DNA from: Aestuariicoccus sp032586235 | Lineage (GTDB): Bacteria > Pseudomonadota > Alphaproteobacteria > Rhodobacterales > Rhodobacteraceae | Assembly (NCBI RefSeq): GCF_032586235.1 | Contig: NZ_JAWHTD010000074.1 | Coordinates: 1 to 10,865 of the forward strand | Length of the DNA stretch: 10,865 nt | Direction of reading: 5' to 3' | Shown here: piece by piece, positions 1 through 7,700 of the stretch | How the letters are laid out: each line of letters begins with the position of its first letter | How positions within the stretch are numbered: position 1 is the stretch's first letter | Notes under the pieces: generated by a model | The model's database searches: none | Told to the model about the DNA's origin: nothing | What the model saw: the letters and a program-made list of their open reading frames with translations, nothing else | Translations under genes and position numbers: made by a program

Positions 1-82
1 CGTCCGACAGCCCATGGACATGCTGCAGATACATCAGCCCTGCCACCAGCCTGGGGTGTGTCGCCGGCCGCCCCTCCCCCGC
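1..82 (-). pseudogene. IS5-family transposase fragment, 5'-truncated, runs off window
   Basis: Read leftwards in the frame of the ATG at 34-32, this stretch encodes GEGRPATHPRL followed by VAGLMYLQHVHGLSD. This closely matches the segment of IS5-family DDE transposases that normally lies about 50-60 residues from the N-terminus, just before the conserved ENPYWQ region (recognised by eye, no search run). The N-terminal part is missing: immediately upstream on this strand is the end of rfbC, whose TAG stop is at 86-84. No start codon with a good ribosome-binding site precedes it, so it is most likely a remnant left by a deletion or recombination at one end of an insertion sequence. The downstream part lies outside the window, so whether the catalytic residues survive cannot be seen. 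The match is short (about 27 residues), hence moderate confidence. Confidence 0.6.
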
Positions 83-83
83 C

Positions 84-641
84 CTACCCTTCCCACAAAA
101 ACGGACTGTCAAAATCCGCGAGCGGCGGAGCGGCGGCGTCCTTGTCCGACAGCACCGGGTCGCCCGTCAGGCCCCAGTCGATGCCGCAGCTCGACCACAG
201 TACCGCGCCGTCGCATTCCGGTGTGTAGAAATCGGTACATTTGTAAAGGATCTCGGTGTCAGGTTCCCGGGTGACAAAGCCGTGCAGGAAGCCTGTCGGG
301 ATCCAGAGCTGGCGGCCGTTCTCGGCGGTCAGCTCTACCCCCACCCATTGCCCGTAGGTGGGCGAACCCACGCGGATATCCACCGCCACGTCGTAAAGCG
401 CGCCGTGGCCGCAGCGCACTAGCTTGCCCTGGGCATGGGGCGGCGACTGAAAATGCAGACCCCGCAGGGTGCCGATCTTTTCAGACAGCGACTGGTTGTC
501 CTGCACAAACTCCAGATCGAGCCCCGCCTCGCGCATCCGCTTCGCATTCCAGGTCTCGGAAAAAAACCCTCGCGCGTCGCCGAAGCGCCGCGGCGTGAGG
601 ATCAGCACATCGGCGATCGAGGTCGGTGTCACCTCCAGCAT
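84..641 (-). CDS. rfbC: dTDP-4-dehydrorhamnose 3,5-epimerase (RmlC/RfbC)
   Basis: Cytoplasmic cupin-fold enzyme that epimerises C3 and C5 of dTDP-4-keto-6-deoxyglucose, the third step to dTDP-L-rhamnose. The 185-residue product has the normal family length. Visible family features are TLRGLHFQ (His63), QGKLVR (Lys73), the DVAVDIRVGSPTYG strand, WIPTGFLHGF, and Tyr133 and Tyr139 in ILYKCTDFYTPE. Their numbering coincides with the catalytic His, Lys and Tyr residues known from Salmonella RmlC, and Asp169 is near the expected catalytic Asp. The start at 641 is chosen because GGAGA (651-655 on the complement) lies 9 bases upstream and homologues begin close to the MLEVTPT position; the open frame continues upstream to 851 but that part is not family-like. 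The other rhamnose-pathway genes (rfbA, rfbB, rfbD) are not in the window. It is divergent from the rightward operon, and a transposase remnant follows its stop directly. Confidence 0.93.
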   Translation of the reverse strand: MLEVTPTSIADVLILTPRRFGDARGFFSETWNAKRMREAGLDLEFVQDNQSLSEKIGTLRGLHFQSPPHAQGKLVRCGHGALYDVAVDIRVGSPTYGQWVGVELTAENGRQLWIPTGFLHGFVTREPDTEILYKCTDFYTPECDGAVLWSSCGIDWGLTGDPVLSDKDAAAPPLADFDSPFLWEG

Positions 642-703
642 GTCGCGCGGTCTCCGGTCTGGCCTCGTGTCGAACCCTGCCGCCTTTACACGGCGCGCGC
701 GGG

Positions 704-739
704 TTGCGAAAGACCGTTGCCGCACTTTGCTTGCGAAAG
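704..739. repeat. Pair of 9-bp direct repeats TTGCGAAAG, possible operator half-sites
   Basis: TTGCGAAAG occurs at 704-712 and again at 731-739, exactly 27 bp start to start (about two and a half helical turns). The second copy also forms a small hairpin TGCTT-GCGA-AAGCA (728-741) with a GNRA-type loop. The position between two divergent genes suits a regulator-binding site, but I do not recognise the motif. Confidence 0.35.
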
Positions 740-750
740 CACGCTGGCCG

Positions 751-780
751 GATGCGTTGCAATGCAACATCGGGCGCATC
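751..780. promoter_or_regulatory. Dyad-symmetric element, possible regulator-binding site
   Basis: A perfect odd dyad GTTGCA-A-TGCAAC spans 756-768. A second pair of arms, GATGCG at 751-756 and CGCATC at 775-780, surrounds it but is centred about 3.5 bp away. The palindrome resembles an operator for a dimeric repressor or activator; no known regulator is recognised. Confidence 0.35.
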
Positions 781-946
781 GGGCTTTGCCCTGGCGATGA
801 AACCAACCCCTCTCCGGCAAAAGCCCGGCAAGAACGAAGTCCATTTTTCAAATCGTGGTATCTCTACGTTTCCGCATGAACCAGGGGTGACAAGCTTTGA
901 GAGAGACGGTAGGGAAGCCGAAACCTCGGCTGCACTCGAGACTGCA

Positions 947-1402
947 ATGACCACTCCATCCCACGCGCGTTCTCTTTCCGTAGACAACTCCGGTCCCGAG
1001 CGGTTGGAACGGCTGCTGGCCCAGAACACCGAACTTGCGGTCCAATTGAGCCGCCTGCGCGAAGAGAATGCCGCCCTGAAGTCTGCCCGCAAAGAAAAGG
1101 CCGCACGTGATCCCGAACGTGTGAAGCTAAAAAAGGAGCTTGAAAACAGGTTTGCCGAGATCGCCGAGCTTACCAGAATGATCGAGGACAAAGGGGGCCC
1201 GCCTTCTGCGGATATCGCCGCGGTGCAGGCCGAACTCGAGAAGGTCAAGGGCGACGCCGCAGAGCTTGAACACATGCTGGTGCAAACCTTTGGCAGCAGC
1301 AGCTGGCGGCTGACCGCGCCGCTGCGGGGCCTCGTCAGGATGCTCCGGCGCCAGCCTCGCCCAGCCCCTTTCCAAACGCGTTATCTGAGCTATCCGGAAT
1401 AA
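947..1402 (+). CDS. Small coiled-coil protein with C-terminal SWRLTAPLR tail, unknown function
   Basis: A 151-residue, highly charged protein whose enzyme class, if any, I do not recognise. Residues about 17-112 are a predicted long alpha-helical coiled coil (for example RLERLLAQNTELAVQL, SRLREENAALKSA and KLKKELENRFAEIAELTRMI), broken by a short GGPPS turn near 83-87. The end contains SSSWRLTAPLRGLVR (117-131), then a basic arginine-rich stretch and a PxP-containing tail. To my knowledge similar S-W/Y-R-L-T-x-P-L-R endings occur in coil-bearing proteins of polysaccharide clusters; the next gene has it too. There is no signal peptide or membrane segment, so it is probably cytoplasmic, perhaps membrane-peripheral through the basic tail. 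The ATG at 947 has only a weak GAG six bases upstream; in-frame GTG 887 and ATG 797 are alternatives. A scaffold role is inference from context. Confidence 0.7.
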   Translation: MTTPSHARSLSVDNSGPERLERLLAQNTELAVQLSRLREENAALKSARKEKAARDPERVKLKKELENRFAEIAELTRMIEDKGGPPSADIAAVQAELEKVKGDAAELEHMLVQTFGSSSWRLTAPLRGLVRMLRRQPRPAPFQTRYLSYPE

Positions 1403-1453
1403 ACCGTCCACGCGTGTCCGATCGCGTCTGAAGCCGATATCAAAGGGCAGGGC

Positions 1454-2635
1454 ATGATCCCAGAAAATCCCAAAACGCCACATCCCGCCACGCGCGACCG
1501 GAGTTCTCTTTTTGTTTGGCAATGGCCAGCGGATACAAATGAGGCCGTGCTGGGCGCGTTGCAGGTCCTGGCTGCCGGGAACGATATGCTCCTTGCAGAG
1601 CATGATCGCCTGGACGCTGCGGCCACGGCCTGGCGCGCCATGCCGGATTCCATGCTGCTTTTAGTGGTGCCCGCCGCACACAAGGTGCTTGCCGCTGGCA
1701 TGACCTCGGGGGAAACGCCTTCATCCCTGCTGGCCAGCTGGATGTCCCGGGCCCGTGATGTGCTGGATTTGCGGAGCACCGATCGCCGCCGCTGTTTGCT
1801 GGTCACCCCGGAAGCGGCGGTGTCGCAACCTGCTGACCTGTGTGCCCTTCTGAGCCTGAAGCCCGTTGCCCGAAGTAGAACCTCCGATCTGCCGGAAAAT
1901 GATCCGGTGCTGGAAATTCTCGCAAAACATGCGCTTGACAGCGACGCCGAGACGCGCAGCATCGTCCGGGAACTCAACGCCAGCCTGCTGCACCTGGATC
2001 ATGAGACGGCAGGCTCGACCTTGGATGCCGCGCTGCGCCATTACAGCCGGTCCCGCGAGATCGAAGTTTTGACCGAACAGCTGCTTGCCGCCCAGCAGGA
2101 GGCCGAAACAAATTACCAGCGGGCCGAGGGACTAGAAGCTGCGCGTGACGCGGCCCTAACAGAAACCGAGGTCTTTATGACCGAATTGACAGCTGCTGGG
2201 GCTCAGGTCGAACAACTGGAACAGCAGAAGAATCAGCTGTATCAGGGCCTGGAAAGCCACCAGGCCATGCTACAAGAGGCCGAAATAGCGCGCCAATCCC
2301 TGCGCGAACAGCTGGCGCAAATGTTCGAGGTCCATTCCGAACTGGAAAACCACTTCGCCCGGGCAGAATCCCTAGAAAAAACCTTAGCCGAACGCGAGGT
2401 CTCTCTGGCCGATGCCCGAAGCAAGGCGGCCAGGTTCGAGCGGCGGTCACAACGGCTCGAGCAGCGCGTCGCACTACTGGATCACAGCCTGGTGGAGCAT
2501 CAGGCTCATATTGCTCATTGCGAAACCCACATCGCTGCGCTCGACGACCGGTTAAACCGCATCCTGCGTTCGCCCGGCTACCGCCTGACGGCACCGTTGC
2601 GCGCCCTTCTTGGGCGCTCTTCAAAGGAAGTCTGA
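1454..2635 (+). CDS. Coiled-coil protein with N-terminal globular domain and RLTAPLR tail, unknown function
   Basis: A 393-residue protein. Residues about 15-140 look globular: SSLFVWQWPAD, then AMPDSMLLLVVPAAHKVLA and RRRCLLVTPEAAVSQP form strand-like segments with a helical region between. The pattern recalls the first domain of some P-loop/sulfotransferase-associated proteins, but no nucleotide-binding motif is visible. Residues about 165-365 are a long coiled coil rich in Glu, Gln, Ala and Leu (for example AAGAQVEQLEQQKNQLYQGL). The protein ends SPGYRLTAPLRALLGR (373-388), repeating the tail of the preceding gene. The start at 1454 is preceded by the weak purine-rich GGGCAGGG; the gap from the upstream stop is 51 bp, and the next gene begins one base after this stop, implying coupled expression. 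A scaffolding or length-determining role in glycan assembly is inferred only from neighbours. Confidence 0.75.
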   Translation: MIPENPKTPHPATRDRSSLFVWQWPADTNEAVLGALQVLAAGNDMLLAEHDRLDAAATAWRAMPDSMLLLVVPAAHKVLAAGMTSGETPSSLLASWMSRARDVLDLRSTDRRRCLLVTPEAAVSQPADLCALLSLKPVARSRTSDLPENDPVLEILAKHALDSDAETRSIVRELNASLLHLDHETAGSTLDAALRHYSRSREIEVLTEQLLAAQQEAETNYQRAEGLEAARDAALTETEVFMTELTAAGAQVEQLEQQKNQLYQGLESHQAMLQEAEIARQSLREQLAQMFEVHSELENHFARAESLEKTLAEREVSLADARSKAARFERRSQRLEQRVALLDHSLVEHQAHIAHCETHIAALDDRLNRILRSPGYRLTAPLRALLGRSSKEV

Positions 2636-2636
2636 C

Positions 2637-3698
2637 ATGGTGTGGACACCGGACTGGAGTCCCCAGATCGAAGCGATCGCGACCAGACAGCCAATCGACA
2701 CCATTCTGCATGTCGGATTCTGCGGCGAAGATGAATTGGGCGCGCTGATCTCGGCCCAGGCACAGAGGGTGGTGCTGGTCGAACCGGATCCGGACCACGC
2801 CGGCATGCTGGCCGATCGTTCCGCCGAGCACGAGCATGTCGATGTGATCTCCGCGGCTCTCGGAGTACGCGGCGGAAAGGCGGCATTCCTGCGTCTCAGC
2901 CTGCCCGAGTTTTCAGACATTGACATGCCCGAGGACCTGATGACGCTCTATCCCGGGCTTCGGATCACCGCGCGTCTCGAAACTAGGGTTATGGACGTGC
3001 CAACACTATTACAGGAGGCCCGGATCAAACCTCCCCAGGCGGGCATGACGCATCTTCTGATTCTCGACAGCCCGGTCAGCGCTGCCAAACATACAGCATT
3101 GTTTCTGGAGGGATCAGCGCTGCAGGATTTCGACCGCATCTTGCTACAGGCCAGTCGAGACGATCTGGGAGGTGTGCCGGCAAATGCACTTCTGAGCCGT
3201 TTGACCGAAGCAGGGTTTCTGACGGAGGGTATTATGAATTCCGATCCGAATTTCCTCCGAGCGAGCCTGTTCTATCCCGCGCGCCTCCGCGAGGCAGAAG
3301 CAGCGGTTGCCCACCTGGAAACCATGCAAGCGCGTCTGGAGGAGTTACAAAAAAAGAACGCAACGCTGTCCGAGACCGAGGAACGCGCCAGGCGGGAACT
3401 GAGCAGGATACAGGAAACCGCTGCCCGCATTCCGGAAATGGAGTCGCGCCTGGAAGCGCTGCAACAAACGAATGTCGCACTGTCCGAGGCCGAGGAAAAT
3501 ACCCGGCGGGATCTGCGGCTTGCCTTGCGCATGCAGGCAATGCTCGAGCGCGACATCGCCGAATTGCGCGACCGGTTCAGCGCTTTGCAGGACGCTAAGA
3601 GCGCACAGGATATGCTTCTGGCGCAAATGGCATCTCCTTTGGAAAGAGCGCTCGAAGCCGTGAGCAAGACACCATCGGCCAAGCGCAAAAAGTCATGA
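2637..3698 (+). CDS. FkbM-like methyltransferase-fold protein with C-terminal coiled coil
   Basis: A 353-residue protein in two parts. Residues about 20-212 follow the order of FkbM-type SAM-dependent methyltransferases: a motif I region TILHVGFCGEDELG (22-35), VVLVEPDPDHAG (45-56), VISAALGVRGGKAAFL (70-85), TRVMDVPTLLQEARI (116-130) and HLLILDSPVSAAKH with FLEGSALQDFDRILLQAS (139-173). In motif I the usual Asp of D-x-G is His25, and the D-x-E-G-x-E element is degenerate, so catalytic activity is doubtful. Residues about 215-335 form a coiled coil containing a 38-residue internal duplication, and the end is lysine-rich (KRKKS). The ATG at 2637 is chosen because AAAGGAAG lies six bases upstream and it starts one base after the previous stop; a TTG at 2610 is in frame but less likely. 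A methyltransferase plus coil layout recalls WbdD, the O-antigen chain terminator and ruler; that comparison is inference. Confidence 0.72.
   Translation: MVWTPDWSPQIEAIATRQPIDTILHVGFCGEDELGALISAQAQRVVLVEPDPDHAGMLADRSAEHEHVDVISAALGVRGGKAAFLRLSLPEFSDIDMPEDLMTLYPGLRITARLETRVMDVPTLLQEARIKPPQAGMTHLLILDSPVSAAKHTALFLEGSALQDFDRILLQASRDDLGGVPANALLSRLTEAGFLTEGIMNSDPNFLRASLFYPARLREAEAAVAHLETMQARLEELQKKNATLSETEERARRELSRIQETAARIPEMESRLEALQQTNVALSEAEENTRRDLRLALRMQAMLERDIAELRDRFSALQDAKSAQDMLLAQMASPLERALEAVSKTPSAKRKKS
3330..3521 (+). repeat. 114-bp tandem duplication inside the coiled-coil region
   Basis: Residues 232-257 (ARLEELQKKNATLSETEE onward) and 270-295 (SRLEALQQTNVALSEAEE onward) of the FkbM-like protein align almost gap-free at a spacing of 38 codons. 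At DNA level CTGTCCGAG-x-CCGAGGAA recurs at 3366-3383 and 3480-3497, exactly 114 bp apart. The copies have diverged, so the duplication is not recent. The unit is not a multiple of seven residues, so a continuous heptad would shift phase between copies. Confidence 0.75.
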
Positions 3699-4675
3699 CC
3701 GACCGAACTGCATCATCCTCCGGCAGAGATAGCGCCGCCGCGAACGACGAGACCGATCTGGTTACCCATCTGGAGTGGGCCCTTGCGCAACTAAGTACCA
3801 CTGGCCTCGACCCGATCGACCCCAGTTCCGCGTCTCTCACCGATGCTCTGGAAACCTGTCAGGCGCAGCTGACCGCGTTGGCGCCCACATGGACCAACGA
3901 TCCGCAACGCTGCCTGCATCAAGTCGCCTGCTCAGGGGGCACGTTGATCTCCAAGGCTGTGGCCGCCTTGCCAAATGTGCAATTGCTCAGCGAAATCGAT
4001 CCATTAAGTACGCTGATCCGTGATTTCGGAAAAAACCCGTTTCACCCCACCGATCTGATCGCCGACCTGTATTACGATCCCCGTAGACCACAGGCGAATG
4101 ATGTCGCAACGGATGTCTTTCTGGCAGGTCTCCGGGCGCTTCGCCACGCGGCGCAACGCGAAGGACGCTATCTGGTGCTGCGCGATCACCCCCATTCGCA
4201 ATTCTTTGCGAAGAGAGACCTCTGGTCGCGGCCCACGCTGCGCGGCTTGTTGCAAGATCACATGCCGGTCCTATCAGTCGTAACAGTGCGTCAACCGCTC
4301 GACAGCTTCCTGTCCCTGAAGAACAACAACTGGGTGCACTTCGAGCCGCCAACGATGGAAGAATACTGCCGGCGCTATCTGGCATTCCTGGAGGCGTATG
4401 AGGATGTACCGATCTATCGGTACGAGGATTTCGTCGCCGATCCGCCGAGCGTCATGTCCAGAATAGCCGCCGATCTGCAACTGCCTTTTGATGCCGGTTT
4501 CGCGGACTTGCTTTCTCTTTTTGCCTTGAGCGGTAACAGCGGCCGGCAAGGCGACACGATCGCGCAGCGCCCACGCCGCCCGATACCAGAGGCAATTGCG
4601 CTGGAAGCCAAAGATTGCAGTACCTACAAGGAACTCTGCCAAAGGCTGTATTACGCTCCCGATGATGTTGGATAA
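3695..4675 (+). CDS. Sulfotransferase-family P-loop protein
   Basis: A 326-residue protein, probably a PAPS-dependent glycan sulfotransferase. The PAPS 5'-phosphosulfate loop appears as the variant QVACSGGTLISKAVAALPN (76-94), followed by LLSEIDPLS (97-105). A VLRDHPHSQF element (161-170) occupies the place of the KNHDF-like motif of related proteins. The 3'-phosphate-binding element is VVTVRQPLDSFLSLKNN (195-211) with Arg199 and Ser204 in the expected places. PIYRYEDFVADP (239-250) is also typical of the superfamily. The first about 65 residues form an extra polar/helical N-terminal segment. ATG 3695 overlaps the previous TGA (ATGA) and lacks a clear ribosome-binding site, pointing to translational coupling to the FkbM-like gene. 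The substrate cannot be read from sequence; the neighbouring glycosyltransferases and dehydrogenase suggest a uronate-containing polysaccharide. No signal peptide is seen, so it should act in the cytoplasm. Confidence 0.8.
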   Translation: MTDRTASSSGRDSAAANDETDLVTHLEWALAQLSTTGLDPIDPSSASLTDALETCQAQLTALAPTWTNDPQRCLHQVACSGGTLISKAVAALPNVQLLSEIDPLSTLIRDFGKNPFHPTDLIADLYYDPRRPQANDVATDVFLAGLRALRHAAQREGRYLVLRDHPHSQFFAKRDLWSRPTLRGLLQDHMPVLSVVTVRQPLDSFLSLKNNNWVHFEPPTMEEYCRRYLAFLEAYEDVPIYRYEDFVADPPSVMSRIAADLQLPFDAGFADLLSLFALSGNSGRQGDTIAQRPRRPIPEAIALEAKDCSTYKELCQRLYYAPDDVG

Positions 4676-4714
4676 TGCTGTGATGCCAAGCTGAAGCGAA
4701 GCATAGGAGCCGTG

Positions 4715-7700
4715 ATGTCTACTACCGATCCTGCCTCGAATTTCTGGACCGCTGTCGCAGAATGCCGCAAGGCATTTTGGAAAGATGACGCCGAAGTGGC
4801 GCAGCGGCACTTCAAGGTGGCCACCCATCTGGCGAGCGCATCTCCGGGGCCTGACAACGACAACGCCCGGCAGCGGAAGATCAATGTGCTTCAGCAGTTA
4901 GCCAGGGTCTACAAACTCGATTTGCCGGAGCTGTCCAATGTTGCGAAAAATACTGCCCATTTTGCCGGGCGGTATGATTTCTACCCGAATCTCTCCGGCC
5001 GCCGTCAGGCAGAGGGCGGCCTTCGGCTGAGGGGGCATTTCAAATGCAACCGCCCCGATGCCCCGCTGGTGACCATCGTGACGGCCATTTATGACAATCA
5101 CGACAGCTTTCAGCGCTGCATCGATTCCGTACGGGCCCAGACCTATCCCAACGTGGAATACATCGTGGTCGATGGCAACAGTCCGCAAGAGACGCTGGAT
5201 ATTCTGCGCGCCAATGAGGATTTCATCGACTATTACGTGTCCGAGCCGGACAAGGGCATCTACTCGGCGATGAACAAGGGGATCGAGCTAGCCCGGGGCG
5301 ATTATATCTGCCTGCTTAATTCCGACGACTTCTACGATCCGGATTTCGTGACCGAAACCCTGCGTGTGGCGCGCTCCGACCCCGATCAGCGGGCGGATAT
5401 CGTTTATACCGATTACCATGTCGGATCAAAGCTGCTGGTGGCGCAACAGATCGACGCCGGGCTGCTATTCGGCCATCTGCATGTCTGCCACAACACGTTT
5501 CTGGTGCACCGCAGCTGTTATGACCGCATAGGCCCCTATGACGAGGATTTCCGCATCGTCAGCGACGCGGTCTGGATGCGGAAGGCGTTTCGCGAGGGCG
5601 CCGTCTTTCGCTGTCTCAACAAACCGCTCTTCACCCTGATTGAAGGGGGGCTGTCCTCTGGCGGGACGGAAGCCCGGCGCAAGCTTTTCATATCCGAGGC
5701 AGCCCGGAGCTATCAGCTCCACTTTCCCCGGTTGAACACCGGGGATGCCGAGGAGATCTACCTTTTCCGTTTCAACAAGATGCGGGTAAAGGCCCTGACG
5801 GAGATCGCCCGGCGGCACATCGCGGACAAGCCGCTGATCCGGGCGCTGCGCGGCTATGTGGAACATTGCCTGCGGGACCGCGAGAATTTTCGCCTCGCCG
5901 CAACCGAGGTGCCCCGGTTCTTCGAGGATTACTGCGCATTGATCGATCTGCTCGATGCCGACATGCGCTGCATTCAGCTTGAGACCAAGCTTGGTCCACT
6001 GAGCGACATTCTCGGACGGATCGATGCCGTGGCGGCGCGCAGGAAGCCGGAGGCCGCCAGAACGATCCTGCATTTCGTTTCGGTGTTTTCCGCCCCGCCC
6101 GAGACCTTCATCTACGATCTGGTGCAACGTCTCGAAGCCCGGTCCGAATACGACAATTTCGTTCTCTTCGAACACCCCCAGCTGCGCGCCGAGCGTCCCT
6201 ACGGCAAGGCCATCATGATCCACTGGGCGGATTTCGATCACCAGGTCGGAGAGCGTCTTTACAAGTATCTGGTGGACCGGATCCGGCCGGACGTGGTGAT
6301 CGGCCATTTCGCGCTGAACGAATGGAAATGGGCGCAACGGATCGACGCCCTCGACCTCGATATTCCGACCATCTCCATGTGCCACGGGATCGATGTTTTT
6401 TCGATGCGCACCTCTCCGGATTATAAAGACTATATTGTTAAAGATTTTGCAGAACGGCGGAATACTGCTTTTACGGCAGTCTCCAAATATTTAGTATCCG
6501 AATTATACGCACATGGCGTTCCGAGTGAAAAAATTAACCTAGTTTATAATACGATTAATCCAAGATTTTTTAAGTTCAGGAAGAAGAGTGGATTTTATGA
6601 TGGAACACGAACTTTGCAACTTCTTAGTGTCGGACGACTGGTTCGTTGGAAAGGGCATGAATACCTACTCCGTGGCTTGGCCGAATTCTGTGCAACCTGT
6701 ACTCAAGATGTGCATCTGACAGTCGTCTATGGCAATGGAGCGGACCGGCTTGAGGCATTGCAAGAACTGGCTCAGAAACTTGGAATCCAAGATAAAGTTA
6801 CTTTTGAACCTTTCATAAATTTTGCGGAACAACCGGAATATTATACTAATTTTGATTGCTTTGTTTTTCCATCAACATATAGTGAAGATGAACTCCAGCG
6901 CTCCGAAACTTTTGGACTTGCAATTCTTGAGGCAATTGCTGCTGGATTGCCGGTTATTTCAAGCGACGCCGGAGGCCTGCCCGAGGTCATAGGGGATGAA
7001 ACGCCTTTCGCGCGGATCGTCCCGCATGGGGATGGCGCGGCCATTGCCACGGCCCTGGCGGACATGTGGCGCAAGGGCACGGCCTTTGCCGACAACATCG
7101 GCTACGCGACAGAGCGGCTTGCGGTCTTTTCCGAAGAGCGCCAGGGCGCCCTGCTGGACGCGGTCATCGAGCGGGTCACCGTGAAACCCGTCGATGTCGC
7201 GCTGTTCTCCTCTTCCACCGTGCAGGGTGCGGGATATGCAGCTTTTCGTTTGCATAAAGGGCTGCGCAACACCGATATCCGCTCTCATCTCTTCACGACC
7301 GTGCCCAATCACGGCGACGAACCGGACGTGACCGTTGTGCCCCATCCCTCCGGGAATGTGCGGAACTGGAATGTGCTTCAACTGCCTCCGAAGCCGGGGC
7401 TGACGATCATGTCCCTCAGCCAGACGCATATACCCTCGGAAGACCTGCTGAGAATGGTCGAACCCTATGACGTGATCAATCTGCACTGGTATGCCCGTTT
7501 TCTCTCGACCGAAAACATCGCGAGCCTGACCTGGAGCGACAAGCCGGTGGTCATGACGATCCGCGACATGCTGCCGCTCACCGGCGGGTGCCATTGTTTT
7601 CACGGATGCGACAAGTGGCAGGCGGATTGTTCGGATTGCCCGCAGATCGACAGCGTCTACCGGAACTATCCGGCCCAGCTTCTGGCCGAGAAGCGCGCGC

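Larger units (their letters stand above)
642..946. promoter_or_regulatory. Divergent intergenic control region between rfbC and the coiled-coil operon
   Basis: About 305 bp lie between the two divergent starts and probably carry both promoters. I see no convincing -35/-10 pair in either direction. What is visible is a cluster of short repeats: two copies of TTGCGAAAG (704-712 and 731-739), a dyad GTTGCA-A-TGCAAC (756-768), outer arms GATGCG (751-756) and CGCATC (775-780), and a short palindrome GGGCTTTGCCC (781-791) partly complementary to GGCAAAAGCCC (817-827). The longest A+T-rich spot is around 841-870. The frame of the 947 gene is open back to 626 and could start further upstream (ATG 797 or GTG 887), which would shorten this region. 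Confidence 0.55.

Noticed and set aside
642..851. N-terminal extension of rfbC by 70 residues
   Set aside because: The extension is Arg/Ala-rich with no family similarity, while ATG 641 has a good ribosome-binding site and gives the standard 185-residue length.
481..1275. Minus-strand frame of 264 codons across the divergent region
   Set aside because: Ser/Ala/Arg-rich, crosses rfbC in another frame and the antisense of a coiled coil; no domain seen.
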